NCBI RefSeq assembly: GCF_016907385.1 | Contig: NZ_JAFBBU010000001.1 | Location: forward strand, 2,046,001 to 2,110,000 | Direction: 5' to 3' | Length of the DNA: 64,000 nucleotides | Source of the DNA: Subtercola frigoramans | GTDB lineage: Bacteria; Actinomycetota; Actinomycetes; Actinomycetales; Microbacteriaceae | In this document: piece after piece, positions 17,401-26,725 of the stretch | How the letters are laid out: each line of letters begins with the position of its first letter | Numbering within the stretch: position 1 is the stretch's first letter | Translations under genes and position numbers: made by a program | The notes under the pieces: generated by a model | Seen by the model: the letters and a program-made list of their open reading frames with translations, nothing else | Databases searched by the model: none | Told to the model about the DNA's origin: nothing

Positions 17401-19874
17401 TGCCGGGAGCGCCGGTCACCGGTGCTTCCGGGCCGCAGACCCTCTCGCCAGCCGAGCGGTACGCTCTCAGCAAGGCAAAGGTCGCTGGCCCCCTCGTCGA
17501 TGATTTCCGGCAGGGCCTGGGCTTCGACCTCGACCCCTTCCAGATCGAGTCGTGCCGGTTGCTCGAAGCCGGGAACAGCGTGCTCGTCGCTGCACCGACC
17601 GGCGCCGGTAAGACAATCGTCGCCGAATTCGCTGTCTTCATGGCGATGAAACAGCGATCGGCGAAGGTGTTCTACACGGCTCCGATCAAGGCGCTCAGCA
17701 ACCAGAAGTTCCAGGAATTCGTCACCGAGTACGGGCCAGACGAAGTCGGCCTCCTGACCGGCGACACGAACATCAATCCGCAGGCGCGCATCGTGGTCAT
17801 GACCACCGAGGTCCTTCGCAACATGCTCTACGCCGAGTCGGATCTGCTCACGAACCTCGCCTTCGTCGTGATGGACGAGGTGCACTACCTCGCCGACCGG
17901 TTTCGGGGCGCCGTCTGGGAAGAGGTGATCATCCACCTCCCTGCCTCTGTGCGTCTCGTCTCGCTGAGTGCGACCGTGTCGAATGCCGAGGAGTTCGGCG
18001 ACTGGCTGCAGGCCGTGCGCGGTGATACCGAGGTGATCGTGTCTGAGGAGCGCCCGGTACCGCTGGACCAGCACATGCTCGTGCGCCACAAGCTGCTCGA
18101 CCTGTTCGACGGCACAGGCGAAGCCACCTCGAGCAGGGTCAACCCCGAGCTGATGCGAATCGCACGGTCGACAGGCGCACCGCAGTCCCGCAACAGGAAC
18201 GACCGTCGGGGTCGCAGCGGCAACTCCTCGCATCGCCCGCAGCACACCCAGGCACCCCGCATGGATCGCGCCGAGCTCACCGACCTGCTCGACGAACACA
18301 ACCTCCTGCCGGCCATCTTCTTCATCTTCAGCCGCGTCGGGTGCGACCAGGCCGTGAAGCAGGTTCTCCGCGCGGGTGTCAGGCTCACGACCAACGACGA
18401 ACGCGAAGATATCCGCCACATCGTCGACGAACGGTGCCGCACACTCCTCGATGAAGACCTGGCCGTGCTCGGCTACTGGGAATGGCTCGAGGGCCTCGAA
18501 CGTGGCGTGGCCGCGCATCATGCCGGCCTGCTGCCCGCCTTCAAAGAGGTCGTCGAAGAACTCTTCCAGAAGAAGCTCGTGCGGGTGGTCTTCGCCACAG
18601 AGACGCTGGCGCTCGGCATCAACATGCCGGCGCGCACGGTGGTGCTCGAAAGCCTCGAGAAGTACAACGGTGAGGCCCGGGTGCCCATCACCCCGGGGGA
18701 GTACACCCAGCTCACCGGGCGGGCAGGGCGAAGAGGCATCGACGTCGAAGGCCATTCGGTCATCCAGTGGCGTGATGGCGTCGACCCCCAGGCCGTCGCG
18801 TCCCTCGCTTCGCGGCGCACCTACCCGCTCAACTCGAGCTTTCGGCCCACGTACAACATGGCCGTCAACCTCATCGACCAGTTCGGCCGGGCCCGTACGC
18901 GGGATTCGCTCGAACTGTCGTTCGCGCAGTTCCAGGCCGACCGAGCGGTGGTCGATCTGGCACACAAGGTCAGGCAACACGAAGAGTCTCTCGCCGGCTA
19001 TGAGAAGTCGATGACCTGCCACCTGGGCGACTTCGCCGGGTACGCCGCACTCCGGCGGGAGCTCAGCGACGTCGAACGCTCGGGCGCGGGCAGGGCCGAC
19101 ACGCAGTCGAGGGCCGAACGCGACAGCCGCCAGAAGAAGATCACCGAGCTTCGCCGGCGAATGAAGTCACACCCTGTTTCGCACTGCCCCGACAGGGAGG
19201 GTCACGCCCGCTGGGCTGAACGCTGGTATCGCCTGAAGCGCGAAACAGACCAGCTCGTCGCCCAGATCAACAATCGAACCGGGGCCATCGCCAAGGTCTT
19301 CGACCGCATCTGCGAGGTGCTGCTGCAGCTGGAGTATGTGCAGGCGGACCCGCAGCGCGAACTCACCCTCACGCCGACCGGAAAGACGCTCAAGCGGATC
19401 TATGGCGAACGTGACCTGCTGGTGGCCGAGTGCATCCGCCGGGGTGTGTGGGCGAACCTCGACCCGGCGGGGCTTGCCGCGCTGGCGTGCTCGCTGATCT
19501 ACGAACCGCGTCGCGACGAAAGCGACATGCCGGAGCGGTTTCTGCCGCGCGGGCCATTCCGGGGTGCGCTCGAGAAGACGCAGGAGCTGTGGGCCGATCT
19601 CCAGGAACTCGAAGCCCACCACCGACTGCCGGGCACGTCACCGATCTCTGTGGGCCTGGCCAAGCCCATGCACGAGTGGGCCAAGGGTGCCAGCCTCGAC
19701 ACCGTGCTCTTCGATGCCGACCTGGCCGCAGGAGACTTTGTACGATGGACAAAGCAGACCATCGATCTGCTCGATCAGCTGCAGAATCTTTCAGACGCCA
19801 AGGTCGCGACCACGGCGAGGCTGGCACTCGATCTGGTGAAGCGCGGCATCGTCGCGTACTCATCGGTAGCGTAA
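17400..19874 (+). CDS. helY: DEAD/DEAH-box RNA helicase HelY (Mtr4/Ski2-like)
   Basis: 824 residues. Seen: Walker A VAAPTGAGKTIVAEFAVF (near residue 65), DEVH box VVMDEVHYLADRFRG, motif III SLSATVSNAEEFG, motif V LALGINMPARTVVLESL and motif VI QLTGRAGRRGIDVEG, followed by the helical C-terminal region typical of Ski2/Mtr4 relatives. Likely an RNA helicase in RNA turnover; the exact role in actinobacteria is not established. The tatAC-helY order is conserved in mycobacteria. One-base overlap with tatC indicates an operon. Confidence 0.93.
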   Translation: MPGAPVTGASGPQTLSPAERYALSKAKVAGPLVDDFRQGLGFDLDPFQIESCRLLEAGNSVLVAAPTGAGKTIVAEFAVFMAMKQRSAKVFYTAPIKALSNQKFQEFVTEYGPDEVGLLTGDTNINPQARIVVMTTEVLRNMLYAESDLLTNLAFVVMDEVHYLADRFRGAVWEEVIIHLPASVRLVSLSATVSNAEEFGDWLQAVRGDTEVIVSEERPVPLDQHMLVRHKLLDLFDGTGEATSSRVNPELMRIARSTGAPQSRNRNDRRGRSGNSSHRPQHTQAPRMDRAELTDLLDEHNLLPAIFFIFSRVGCDQAVKQVLRAGVRLTTNDEREDIRHIVDERCRTLLDEDLAVLGYWEWLEGLERGVAAHHAGLLPAFKEVVEELFQKKLVRVVFATETLALGINMPARTVVLESLEKYNGEARVPITPGEYTQLTGRAGRRGIDVEGHSVIQWRDGVDPQAVASLASRRTYPLNSSFRPTYNMAVNLIDQFGRARTRDSLELSFAQFQADRAVVDLAHKVRQHEESLAGYEKSMTCHLGDFAGYAALRRELSDVERSGAGRADTQSRAERDSRQKKITELRRRMKSHPVSHCPDREGHARWAERWYRLKRETDQLVAQINNRTGAIAKVFDRICEVLLQLEYVQADPQRELTLTPTGKTLKRIYGERDLLVAECIRRGVWANLDPAGLAALACSLIYEPRRDESDMPERFLPRGPFRGALEKTQELWADLQELEAHHRLPGTSPISVGLAKPMHEWAKGASLDTVLFDADLAAGDFVRWTKQTIDLLDQLQNLSDAKVATTARLALDLVKRGIVAYSSVA

Positions 19875-19883
19875 GGCGAATGG

Positions 19884-21515
19884 ATGACCGCACCACCCCG
19901 TGACCGCACGGTTCAGCCGGGCATCCGTGCCTCTGCGTCGTTCCGCGGCCGCACGTCGGTCGGGCTCGACAGAACCGAGAGCATCGCCAGGCCGGTGTTG
20001 CCCCTCTGGCTGGCGTGCCTGACTGCGGTCGCTGGCGGAATCGCGCTGATGACCGGCTTTCCGAGCGCAGATGTGTGGCCCCTCACCCTGCTGGGCGCCG
20101 GCCTGATCCTGGTCAGCCTGGTCGGCCGCCGCTGGAACGGCGCCCTTCTGGTGGGGCTGATCGGCGGTCTGACCTTCTGGTGTGCCCACATCTCCTGGCT
20201 CACTCTGTACCTCGGGCCGGTGCCCTGGTTGGCACTGGCGATTCTCGAGTCGATCTTCTTCGCATTCGGTGCCGTTCTCATCGCGCTGGTCTACCGGTAC
20301 GCCGGATTAGTGTGGCCGACACGGCTCGGCCGGCTCGGCATTGTTCCCCTCGTCATCTCCGGCCTCTGGACGGCCCGGGAGGCCATCACCGCCGTCGCCC
20401 CCGAGGGTGGCTTCAGCTGGGGGAGAGTCGCCTTCTCACAGTCGACCGGGCCTTTCGCACACCTCGTCGCCTACGTCGGGGTCTCTGGCCTCAGTTTCCT
20501 CCTGGTGTGGTTCGTGGCGTTCGTCATCCAGCTCGGCCGGGAAACCGGAGCACGGCCGCTTGCGCGAATCACGGTCGCCGTTGCGGCCGGTGCTGCGCTG
20601 CTGGTCATTCCGGCCTGGCCCGCACCGACCCAGGGCACGACCCGCATTGCGGCCGTCCAGGGAAACACGAAATCCGGTCTGCTCGACCGGGTGCAGGCTG
20701 GTGACAACCTCAACGCCCACATCACCGAGACCCTGACGCTCGAGAGACAGTTGCGCGAGAACCCTGTCGACATGGTGGTCTGGCCGGAGAATGCGTCTGA
20801 CGTCGACCCGGAAGCCTCGCCCGTGGCCGCCCAGGACCTGGACTTCATCAGCAATTTCGTGAACGCCCCGCTCGTCGTGGGCACGATTGCCGAGCGGGAG
20901 GGCAAGTACTACAACACCTCGCTGCTCTGGGAGAACGGAGGGGTCGCCGATTTCTACGACAAGCGTCACCCTGTTCCGTTCGCCGAGTACATGCCGGCTA
21001 GGCCCCTCTTCCATGCCCTGGCGCCCGACCTCGTGGATATGGTGACGCGGGACTACCAGGTGGGCACGACCGATACCGTCATGAACGTGGGCGGCGTCAT
21101 CGCCGGCATCTCGATCTGTTTCGACATCACCGACGACTCGGCTGTGCGCGCGATGGTCGACGATGGCGCGCAGGTGATCCTGGCCCAGACGAACAATGCG
21201 GACTTCGGCCAGACTGACGAGAACCTTCAGCAACTCGCCATCGCGCGCCTCCGTGCGATCGAGACGGGCCGCAGCGTGGTGAACATCTCCACCGTCGGTC
21301 ACAGCGCGATCATCGCACCCGATGGTTCGACGATTGCGGCCCTGGCGCCCTACACGCCCGGAGCCATGATCGAGAATGTGCCGCTGTCGAACACCCTGAC
21401 GCCGGCAAGCCTGTTCGGCAAGGGCGTCGAACTGCTCGTCGCCGGTCTCGGTCTGGCAGGCCTTGCCCTGGCTGTGGTCGCCGCCGCCCGTAACCGCCGA
21501 TACACGAAGCGTTAA
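19884..21515 (+). CDS. lnt: apolipoprotein N-acyltransferase
   Basis: 543 residues. An N-terminal membrane domain with about six helices is followed by a nitrilase-like extracytoplasmic domain and a final membrane helix. The catalytic triad is visible: Glu in MVVWPENASDVDPE, Lys in VADFYDKRHPVPFAEYMP, Cys in GISICFDITDDS. It transfers the third acyl chain to lipoproteins such as the FKBP protein and the sugar-binding protein in this window. It lies 9 bp after helY, probably in the same operon. Mycobacteria carry lnt near the same place before rbpA. Confidence 0.95.
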   Translation: MTAPPRDRTVQPGIRASASFRGRTSVGLDRTESIARPVLPLWLACLTAVAGGIALMTGFPSADVWPLTLLGAGLILVSLVGRRWNGALLVGLIGGLTFWCAHISWLTLYLGPVPWLALAILESIFFAFGAVLIALVYRYAGLVWPTRLGRLGIVPLVISGLWTAREAITAVAPEGGFSWGRVAFSQSTGPFAHLVAYVGVSGLSFLLVWFVAFVIQLGRETGARPLARITVAVAAGAALLVIPAWPAPTQGTTRIAAVQGNTKSGLLDRVQAGDNLNAHITETLTLERQLRENPVDMVVWPENASDVDPEASPVAAQDLDFISNFVNAPLVVGTIAEREGKYYNTSLLWENGGVADFYDKRHPVPFAEYMPARPLFHALAPDLVDMVTRDYQVGTTDTVMNVGGVIAGISICFDITDDSAVRAMVDDGAQVILAQTNNADFGQTDENLQQLAIARLRAIETGRSVVNISTVGHSAIIAPDGSTIAALAPYTPGAMIENVPLSNTLTPASLFGKGVELLVAGLGLAGLALAVVAAARNRRYTKR

Positions 21516-21521
21516 CGACAG

Positions 21522-21559
21522 ACGCGCCCAGCCGGTTCGGAGAACCGCGCAGGGCGCGT
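21522..21559. terminator. bidirectional terminator-like hairpin between lnt and rbpA
   Basis: ACGCGCCC (21522-21529) pairs with GGGCGCGT (21552-21559), and inside it CGGTTC (21533-21538) pairs with GAACCG (21542-21547). It lies between convergent genes. Confidence 0.6.
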
Positions 21560-21586
21560 GAGTCGTTGTGAGTGGCTGAGCTGGGC

Positions 21587-21952
21587 TCAGGCACCGATCT
21601 TCTGTTGGCCACGACGTGCCCGAAGGTAGTCGAGGCGCTCTTGCAAGAGCTCTTCGAGTTCGTCGCGAGTGCGACGCTCGAGCAACATGTCCCAGTGGGA
21701 ACGAGGAACTTTGGCCTCGGCACGGTCGAGAACGACCGGCTCAGAACCGACCATCAGGATGGCCTCGTTGCTGCAGAATTTGCATTCCCAGGTCTCAGGC
21801 GCTTCGGCGTCAGCCGAGAACACCATCTCCGTGTCTTTGCCGCACGTGCTGCAAAGATATGTGTGTGTCTGGCGCGGAGAGAAAACGACTCCCTCTTCAC
21901 TCTGGAGGCTTTGGCCCCCGAGTCTCATTCCGCGCAAGCTGCGATCTGCCAT
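21587..21952 (-). CDS. rbpA: RNA polymerase-binding protein RbpA
   Basis: 121 residues. Actinobacteria-specific factor that binds group 1/2 sigma and RNA polymerase and stabilises open complexes. Seen: N-terminal tail MADRSLRGMRLGGQSLQSEE, a CSTCG...WECKFC core, a basic linker, and the C-terminal sigma-interacting region RSHWDMLLERRTRDELEELL. A strong GGGAGGAG ribosome-binding site precedes ATG 21952. Diagnostic for actinobacteria. Confidence 0.97.
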   Translation of the reverse strand: MADRSLRGMRLGGQSLQSEEGVVFSPRQTHTYLCSTCGKDTEMVFSADAEAPETWECKFCSNEAILMVGSEPVVLDRAEAKVPRSHWDMLLERRTRDELEELLQERLDYLRARRGQQKIGA

Positions 21953-22074
21953 TGTGTGGTCTCCTCCCGCTTCGCTTACCCCTGTATAAACCCCTCAGCT
22001 GAAAGATTCATTCGCAAAACTAACTATTGTCAGAACACTCCCAGAATGGGGGGTACCCGCGCCAGAGGGTTGAC

Positions 22075-22863
22075 TTATTGCGCCAGACCTGCAGCGACAC
22101 CGAGCCCGAGGTCGGCCCGGTCGGTGACGAGTCCGTCAACACCGAGCTGCAAGAGCTCACGCATGACACTCGGGTCGTTGACCGTCCATACGTGCATCTC
22201 GACACCTGCGGCATGGATGCTCGCCAGCACCTTCGGCGTCGTCACCCGCAGCCCGAGGGCTCGTTCTGGCACCTGCACGGCGTCGACGGCGCGCAGAACG
22301 TGCCGCACCATACTCGTGAGACCGGCCTTGCTTGCAAGCAGCGCGAGTACAAAGCCGCGAGCCGACGCCGACGTCGCCACCCCAGGGAGTCGCCGCACGG
22401 CTGCGCGCCGCCGTTTCTCAGAGAATGAGGTGATCAGAACTCTGTCGACTGCACCCGTCGCCTTCACCGCACGGACGGTGGGCCCGACTGCTGCCAGCGC
22501 CTTGATGTCGATGTTGAATCGCGTGAGAGGGAGGGCCTCGAGTACGTCGCCGAGAGTCTGGAACCCGGCACCGTCACCGAGGTCGAGAGACCGGAGGTAC
22601 GCTGCGCTCAGTCCTGCGATGTGGTCGTCCCGGCCGAGCAGGCGCGTCAGGGTCGGATCGTGCGCAACGATCGCCTCGCCGTCGCGGGAAGCATGCACGT
22701 CGAGTTCGACATAGTCGGCACCAGCATCCACCGCCGCGCGAAACGCCGAAAGGGTGTTCTCGGGCTGGTCGAGAGCGAGGCCGCGGTGGGCCAGAATACG
22801 GGGGAGTGGGGGAGCGAAGTACGCCCCCTGCTGCCTACTCCGTCGGCTTCTTCGTGGTACCAC
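22075..22863 (-). CDS. glycerophosphodiester phosphodiesterase
   Basis: About 262 residues, TIM-barrel GDPD family. Hydrolyses glycerophosphodiesters to sn-glycerol 3-phosphate and an alcohol. Seen: ILAHRGLALDQPENTLSAF (catalytic His/Arg and metal Glu), DYVELDVHASRDGEAIVAHDPTL (metal Glu-x-Asp and second catalytic His), and later VHVWTVND-like EMHVWTVNDPS. No signal peptide, so it acts in the cytoplasm. The GTG start at 22863 lies 29 nt inside the upstream SPFH gene. Confidence 0.92.
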   Translation of the reverse strand: MVPRRSRRSRQQGAYFAPPLPRILAHRGLALDQPENTLSAFRAAVDAGADYVELDVHASRDGEAIVAHDPTLTRLLGRDDHIAGLSAAYLRSLDLGDGAGFQTLGDVLEALPLTRFNIDIKALAAVGPTVRAVKATGAVDRVLITSFSEKRRRAAVRRLPGVATSASARGFVLALLASKAGLTSMVRHVLRAVDAVQVPERALGLRVTTPKVLASIHAAGVEMHVWTVNDPSVMRELLQLGVDGLVTDRADLGLGVAAGLAQ

Positions 22864-23749
22864 GGTCGCCGAATGCCGTTCCGATTCCCTTGAGCGCCGC
22901 TGTCAACTCGCTCGGAATGACCCAGAGCTTGTTCGCACTGCCCTCAGCGATCTTCGGGAGCGTCTGCAGGTATTGGTAGGCGAGGAGCTTCGGATCGGGG
23001 TCGCCGCGGTGGATGGCCTCGAAGACGGTGGTGATCGCCTCAGCTTCGCCCTGCGCGCGCAGGACCTGGGCCTTGGCGTCACCCTCCGCAGAGAGGATGG
23101 CCGACTGGCGGTGGCCCTCGGCCTGCAGAATGGCCGACTGCTTCGTGCCCTCTGCAGTGAGGATGACGGCGCGGCGCTCACGCTCAGCGCGCATCTGCTT
23201 CTCCATCGAATCCTGGATCGATGCGGGCGGGTCGATCGCCTTGAGCTCGACGCGGCCGACCCGGATTCCCCATTTGCCCGTGGCTTCGTCGAGCACGATG
23301 CGCAACTTGCTGTTGATCTCGTCACGGCTGGTGAGAGCCTGTTCGAGATTGAGCCCACCGACGACGTTTCGAAGTGTAGTGGTGGCGAGCTGTTCGACGG
23401 CCCCGAGGTAGTTCGCGATCTCGTAGGTGGCCGCCCGGGCATCCGTCACCTGAAAGAATACGACCGTGTCGATCGAGACGACGAGGTTGTCTTCGGTGAT
23501 CACGGGTTGCGGCGGGAACGAGACGACCTGTTCGCGCAGGTCGATCAGCGGGCGCAACCGGTCGATGAACGGTACGAGCAGGTTCAGCCCGGGCATCAGG
23601 GTCTTGTGGTACTTGCCGAGCCGCTCGACGACGCCGGCACTCGCCTGGGGAATGATGCGGATCGCCTTGGCCAGGATCACGATCACGAAGATCACGATCA
23701 CCAGCACGATGGCCAGGGCGACGATCTGGCCTATGGAGGTGTCGGTCAT
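22835..23749 (-). CDS. SPFH / band 7 / stomatin-like membrane protein
   Basis: About 304 residues. One N-terminal membrane helix (about 8-30), then a band 7 domain with IIPQASAGVVERLGKYHKTL and PVITEDNLVVSIDTVVFFQV, and an Ala/Glu-rich coiled-coil segment (AEGTKQSAILQAEGHRQSAI). Such proteins scaffold membrane microdomains and associate with NfeD partners. ATG 23749 overlaps the nfeD stop as ATGA, so the pair is translationally coupled. Confidence 0.92.
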   Translation of the reverse strand: MTDTSIGQIVALAIVLVIVIFVIVILAKAIRIIPQASAGVVERLGKYHKTLMPGLNLLVPFIDRLRPLIDLREQVVSFPPQPVITEDNLVVSIDTVVFFQVTDARAATYEIANYLGAVEQLATTTLRNVVGGLNLEQALTSRDEINSKLRIVLDEATGKWGIRVGRVELKAIDPPASIQDSMEKQMRAERERRAVILTAEGTKQSAILQAEGHRQSAILSAEGDAKAQVLRAQGEAEAITTVFEAIHRGDPDPKLLAYQYLQTLPKIAEGSANKLWVIPSELTAALKGIGTAFGDRGTTKKPTE

Positions 23750-24252
23750 GATGTGTGCCTTTCTGACGGGAGAGAGCCTGTGGCGGGTGGGGCCGGTTCT
23801 GGTTCGACCAGCGCCGTCGCCCCTTCGATCGCTTTCACGAAGACGGGTTCGCCCGGAAGCAACTTCTGTTCGAGTGCGCTGGGGAACACCCGGGCTGTCC
23901 ACGTCTCACCGTTGCTCAGCTTGACGCTTCCGGTGGTGGTGGTGACAGGCGAGACGACGCGACCCTCCAGCCCGAGCAGCGCCTCGACGTTGCTCTTGGC
24001 CGGGTCGCTGCCACGCCGGAGACGTTTCAAGAGGGGCGGGCGAAGAGTGAAGATCAACAGCAGCGCGATCGCGCCGACGATCGGTATCTGAAGGAGGAAC
24101 GGCAGGCCGGCGAAGTGTGCGACCACCCCACCGAGACTGCCGATCGCCAGCATGAGAAAGATGAGGTCGAGGCTCAGTGTCTCTATGACGAGAAAGACCA
24201 GAATGAGCGCGAGCCAGATGAGCCACGCATACGACGCAAGGAATTCAGTCAT
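23746..24252 (-). CDS. NfeD family membrane protein
   Basis: 168 residues. Four hydrophobic segments occupy the first 70 residues (WLIWLALILVFLVIETLSLD, then others), followed by a small OB-fold domain (LLGLEGRVVSPVTTTTGSVK through LLPGEPVFVKAIEG). This is the short NfeD type without the ClpP-like protease domain. It forms an operon with the SPFH gene; the two families co-occur widely and are thought to organise membrane domains. Confidence 0.92.
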   Translation of the reverse strand: MTEFLASYAWLIWLALILVFLVIETLSLDLIFLMLAIGSLGGVVAHFAGLPFLLQIPIVGAIALLLIFTLRPPLLKRLRRGSDPAKSNVEALLGLEGRVVSPVTTTTGSVKLSNGETWTARVFPSALEQKLLPGEPVFVKAIEGATALVEPEPAPPATGSLPSERHTS

Positions 24253-24372
24253 GAGGCACTCCTTCAGCGGTGTTCCTCTTACGAAACTATCAGGAGTATC
24301 CGGAGCGCGACGAAAGTCACAGCCGATGCCTTGGTAGTCTCTTTGCCGTACAGACCCAGAAGGAGAACACCC

Positions 24373-25143
24373 GTGTCAAACCCCCTCGCCCCCGGCTCGC
24401 TCATCGGAAAACGTGTTCTGGTCACCGGCTCGTCGCGAGGTGTCGGCGCCGACACGGTCGCCTACTTCGCTGAGGCGGGCGCAAGCGTGGTCATCAACTT
24501 CCGCAACAAGGAGGCCCGGGCGGTGAAACTCGCCGACAAGCTCGCGGCAGGCGGCGCAACGGCGATCACGGTCGGCGCCGACCTGACCGATGCCGGTTCG
24601 GTCGCGAAGATGTTCGAGACGGTGCGCGAGGAGTTCGGCGGGCTCGACATTCTCGTACTGAATGCCTCCGGAGGCATGGAGAGCGGTATGGCCGCCGACT
24701 ACGCCCTCACCCTCAACCGCGACGCCCAGGTCGACCTACTGACGGCGGCCCTGCCGCTGATGCAGCCGGGTTCGCGCGTCGTGTTCGTCACGAGCCACCA
24801 GGCGCACTTCATCCGCACGACCGCGACCATGCCCGAGTACGAGCCGGTCGCACTCAGCAAACGAGCAGGCGAAGACGCCCTCCGGGCTATGATCCCGCAG
24901 CTCGACGAGGCCGGCATCTCCTTCGTCACTGTTTCGGGCGACATGATCGAAGGAACTATCACGGCAACGCTGCTCGAGCGGGCGAACCCCGGTGCGATCA
25001 GCGCCCGCAAGGAGTCGGCGGGCAGGCTCTACAACGTCGCCGAATTCGCTGCCGAGGTCGCTGCGGCAGCCGTCGAGCCGATCCCGGCCGACCACACACG
25101 CTACGTCGGTGACGTGAGCGGCTTCGCCCCCGAGAAGGTCTGA
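24373..25143 (+). CDS. SDR family oxidoreductase with atypical active site
   Basis: About 256 residues, Rossmann fold. Seen: cofactor motif VLVTGSSRGVGADTVAYFAE, acidic second strand GADLTDAG, NASGG near strand 4. The Ser of the usual triad is present (VVFVTSHQAHF), but where the Tyr-x3-Lys motif is expected the sequence reads EYEPVALSKRAGEDAL: Lys is in place, Val stands at the Tyr position, and a Tyr lies three residues earlier. Start GTG 24373 follows AAGGAGA at good spacing. It could be an altered dehydrogenase or a nucleotide-sensing relative. Confidence 0.85.
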   Translation: MSNPLAPGSLIGKRVLVTGSSRGVGADTVAYFAEAGASVVINFRNKEARAVKLADKLAAGGATAITVGADLTDAGSVAKMFETVREEFGGLDILVLNASGGMESGMAADYALTLNRDAQVDLLTAALPLMQPGSRVVFVTSHQAHFIRTTATMPEYEPVALSKRAGEDALRAMIPQLDEAGISFVTVSGDMIEGTITATLLERANPGAISARKESAGRLYNVAEFAAEVAAAAVEPIPADHTRYVGDVSGFAPEKV

Positions 25144-25218
25144 CATTGGTGGGGAGTGGTCACTCGGCTCCCGGGTCCCCGGTCCACGCCGCTCGATGAC
25201 CTGGCAGGAGGCAGTTCT

Positions 25219-25674
25219 ATGACCTATGACTTCACCAAATCCCGAGTGCTGCTCTTCGACCAGGATGACCGAGTGCTGTTGTTTCTGACGAGGGCTCCCG
25301 TCTCGACCAACCCCACCCGCTGGGTGACACCGGGCGGGCACGTGGAACCGGGGGAGTCGCACCTCGAAGCTGCCGTTCGGGAGCTCTTCGAGGAGACGGG
25401 CCTCCAGGTGGCCGAACACGAACTGGGCACACCCATCCTCGCTCGCGAATTCAGCGACGAGCGTGCGCCCGCCGTCTTCAAGACCAACTACGAGGAGTGG
25501 TTCACGCTTCGCACAACACGATTCACCGTGTCCAATGCGAACTGGACGCCGGAGGAGAACGTCGACATGGAAGCGAGCAGGTGGTGGGCCGTGGGGGAGA
25601 TCGAGGAGTCGGGCGACCTGTTCGAACCCGACAACCTCGTGGCGATCATCCATGACCAACTCGGCAGTCGCTGA
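25219..25674 (+). CDS. NUDIX hydrolase
   Basis: 151 residues. The NUDIX box is complete: GGHVEPGESHLEAAVRELFE followed by ETGL, with the metal-binding REL-EE core. Preceded by AGGAGG before ATG 25219. Substrate not predictable; small NUDIX proteins usually hydrolyse nucleoside diphosphate derivatives. A very stable terminator follows 6 bp after the stop. Confidence 0.92.
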   Translation: MTYDFTKSRVLLFDQDDRVLLFLTRAPVSTNPTRWVTPGGHVEPGESHLEAAVRELFEETGLQVAEHELGTPILAREFSDERAPAVFKTNYEEWFTLRTTRFTVSNANWTPEENVDMEASRWWAVGEIEESGDLFEPDNLVAIIHDQLGSR

Positions 25675-25680
25675 GCTGGG

Positions 25681-25728
25681 TGCGCGCAAACGGCCCTGAA
25701 GAAGAGTTTTCAGGGCCGTTTGCGCGCA
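25681..25728. terminator. bidirectional terminator, 20-bp perfect stem
   Basis: TGCGCGCAAACGGCCCTGAA (25681-25700) pairs over all 20 bases with 25709-25728, 8-nt loop. It lies between convergent NUDIX and HdeD-like genes. Confidence 0.8.
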
Positions 25729-25761
25729 CCTGACGGCGCTCTGTGCTGAGAACGCCGGCGC

Positions 25762-26349
25762 TTAGATTCCCTTTGCAGCCTTGCCCAGCGTGATCGCCGA
25801 GATTGCCTGGAAGACACCGAGAACGATGAGGGTCCACGCGGCGAAGACCGTGAGCACCGCGAGCGACCAGATCGGCACGAAGATGAAGATAATGCCGGCA
25901 ACGATCGACAGGATGCCCAGCACGATGCCGAACGCCTTCGATCGGTCATTCGAGACCTGGGTCAGGGCGATGATGCCCTCGGTGATCCACGAGATGCCGA
26001 TCAGCAGCGCGAGTACGACGAGCGAGGCGAGCGGGTTCTTCAGCGCGAAGACGCCGGCGACCAGCAGGAAAACGCCGAGAATGATGCTGAGCACCCGGAT
26101 GCCCGTAGAGAGGTCTTTGTTCACGATACCGACGACCACCCGAACCAGGCCCACGATGAAGAAGTAGAGCCCGAAGAAGAACGCCACGACCTCGAGGGTG
26201 GACTGCGGCCAGATCAGGACGACGATGCCGATGACGACCGAGAGCACGGCGCCGATCCAGAGCGCGATCTTGTAGAACGTCACGGCCTGGGCGGTGAGGT
26301 CTTCGGTGTGGAAGGAATAGGTGGTGGTGCTACCTGATGGCGTTGACAC
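25762..26349 (-). CDS. HdeD family (DUF308) membrane protein
   Basis: 195 residues with six predicted membrane helices in three hairpins, each with the DUF308 pattern (FGLYFFIVGLVRVVVGI, then similar repeats ISWITEGIIALTQV and WTLIVLGVFQAISAI). Enterobacterial HdeD takes part in acid resistance, but in actinobacteria the role is unknown. Start at 26349 with GTG; monocistronic. Confidence 0.88.
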   Translation of the reverse strand: MSTPSGSTTTYSFHTEDLTAQAVTFYKIALWIGAVLSVVIGIVVLIWPQSTLEVVAFFFGLYFFIVGLVRVVVGIVNKDLSTGIRVLSIILGVFLLVAGVFALKNPLASLVVLALLIGISWITEGIIALTQVSNDRSKAFGIVLGILSIVAGIIFIFVPIWSLAVLTVFAAWTLIVLGVFQAISAITLGKAAKGI

Positions 26350-26446
26350 GGGGTCCCCTTAAGACGAGCGAATGCTCACGAGCGATAATGTGCTCACAAT
26401 CTAGCGGACCCCGTGCCTTGGCTGCAGGACATTACGCCCCGGTAAT

Positions 26447-26725
26447 TCAGCGGCGCACGGCACTGCGTCCGGCGAAACGAGTCCAGATGAAGAGCACGAT
26501 GATGGCGCCGATGATCGATCCGATGATCCCGGCAGGCTGGAAGAAGCCATCCATCGGGTCGTGCTGGAAGATCAGAAAGCCGAGGAACCCGCCCACGAAC
26601 GATCCGAGGATGCCGAGGAGGATGGTCATCGGAATCGAGATGTTCTGTCGCCCAGGGATGACGAGCCGCGCGATGACGCCGGCGATGAGACCGATGACGA
26701 TGAGGCTGATGATGAGACCGATCAT
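26447..26725 (-). CDS. GlsB/YeaQ/YmgE family stress-response membrane protein
   Basis: 92 residues, three membrane helices, with the family core GVIARLVIPGRQN and LGILGSFVGGFLGFLIF. Start ATG 26725 follows AAAGGAC. This family is stress-induced in many bacteria, mechanism unknown. It is divergent from the LuxR-type regulator; the palindrome between them could serve both. Confidence 0.88.
   Translation of the reverse strand: MIGLIISLIVIGLIAGVIARLVIPGRQNISIPMTILLGILGSFVGGFLGFLIFQHDPMDGFFQPAGIIGSIIGAIIVLFIWTRFAGRSAVRR

Noticed and set aside
17313..19022. 569-codon open frame on the minus strand
   Set aside because: Antisense shadow of helY: no ribosome-binding site, low-complexity His/Arg/Glu-rich product, and the plus-strand frame carries complete helicase motifs.
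22754..24091. 445-codon plus-strand open frame
   Set aside because: Lies opposite the SPFH, NfeD and GDPD genes, all with clear domains; its product is an Asp/Arg/His-rich shadow.
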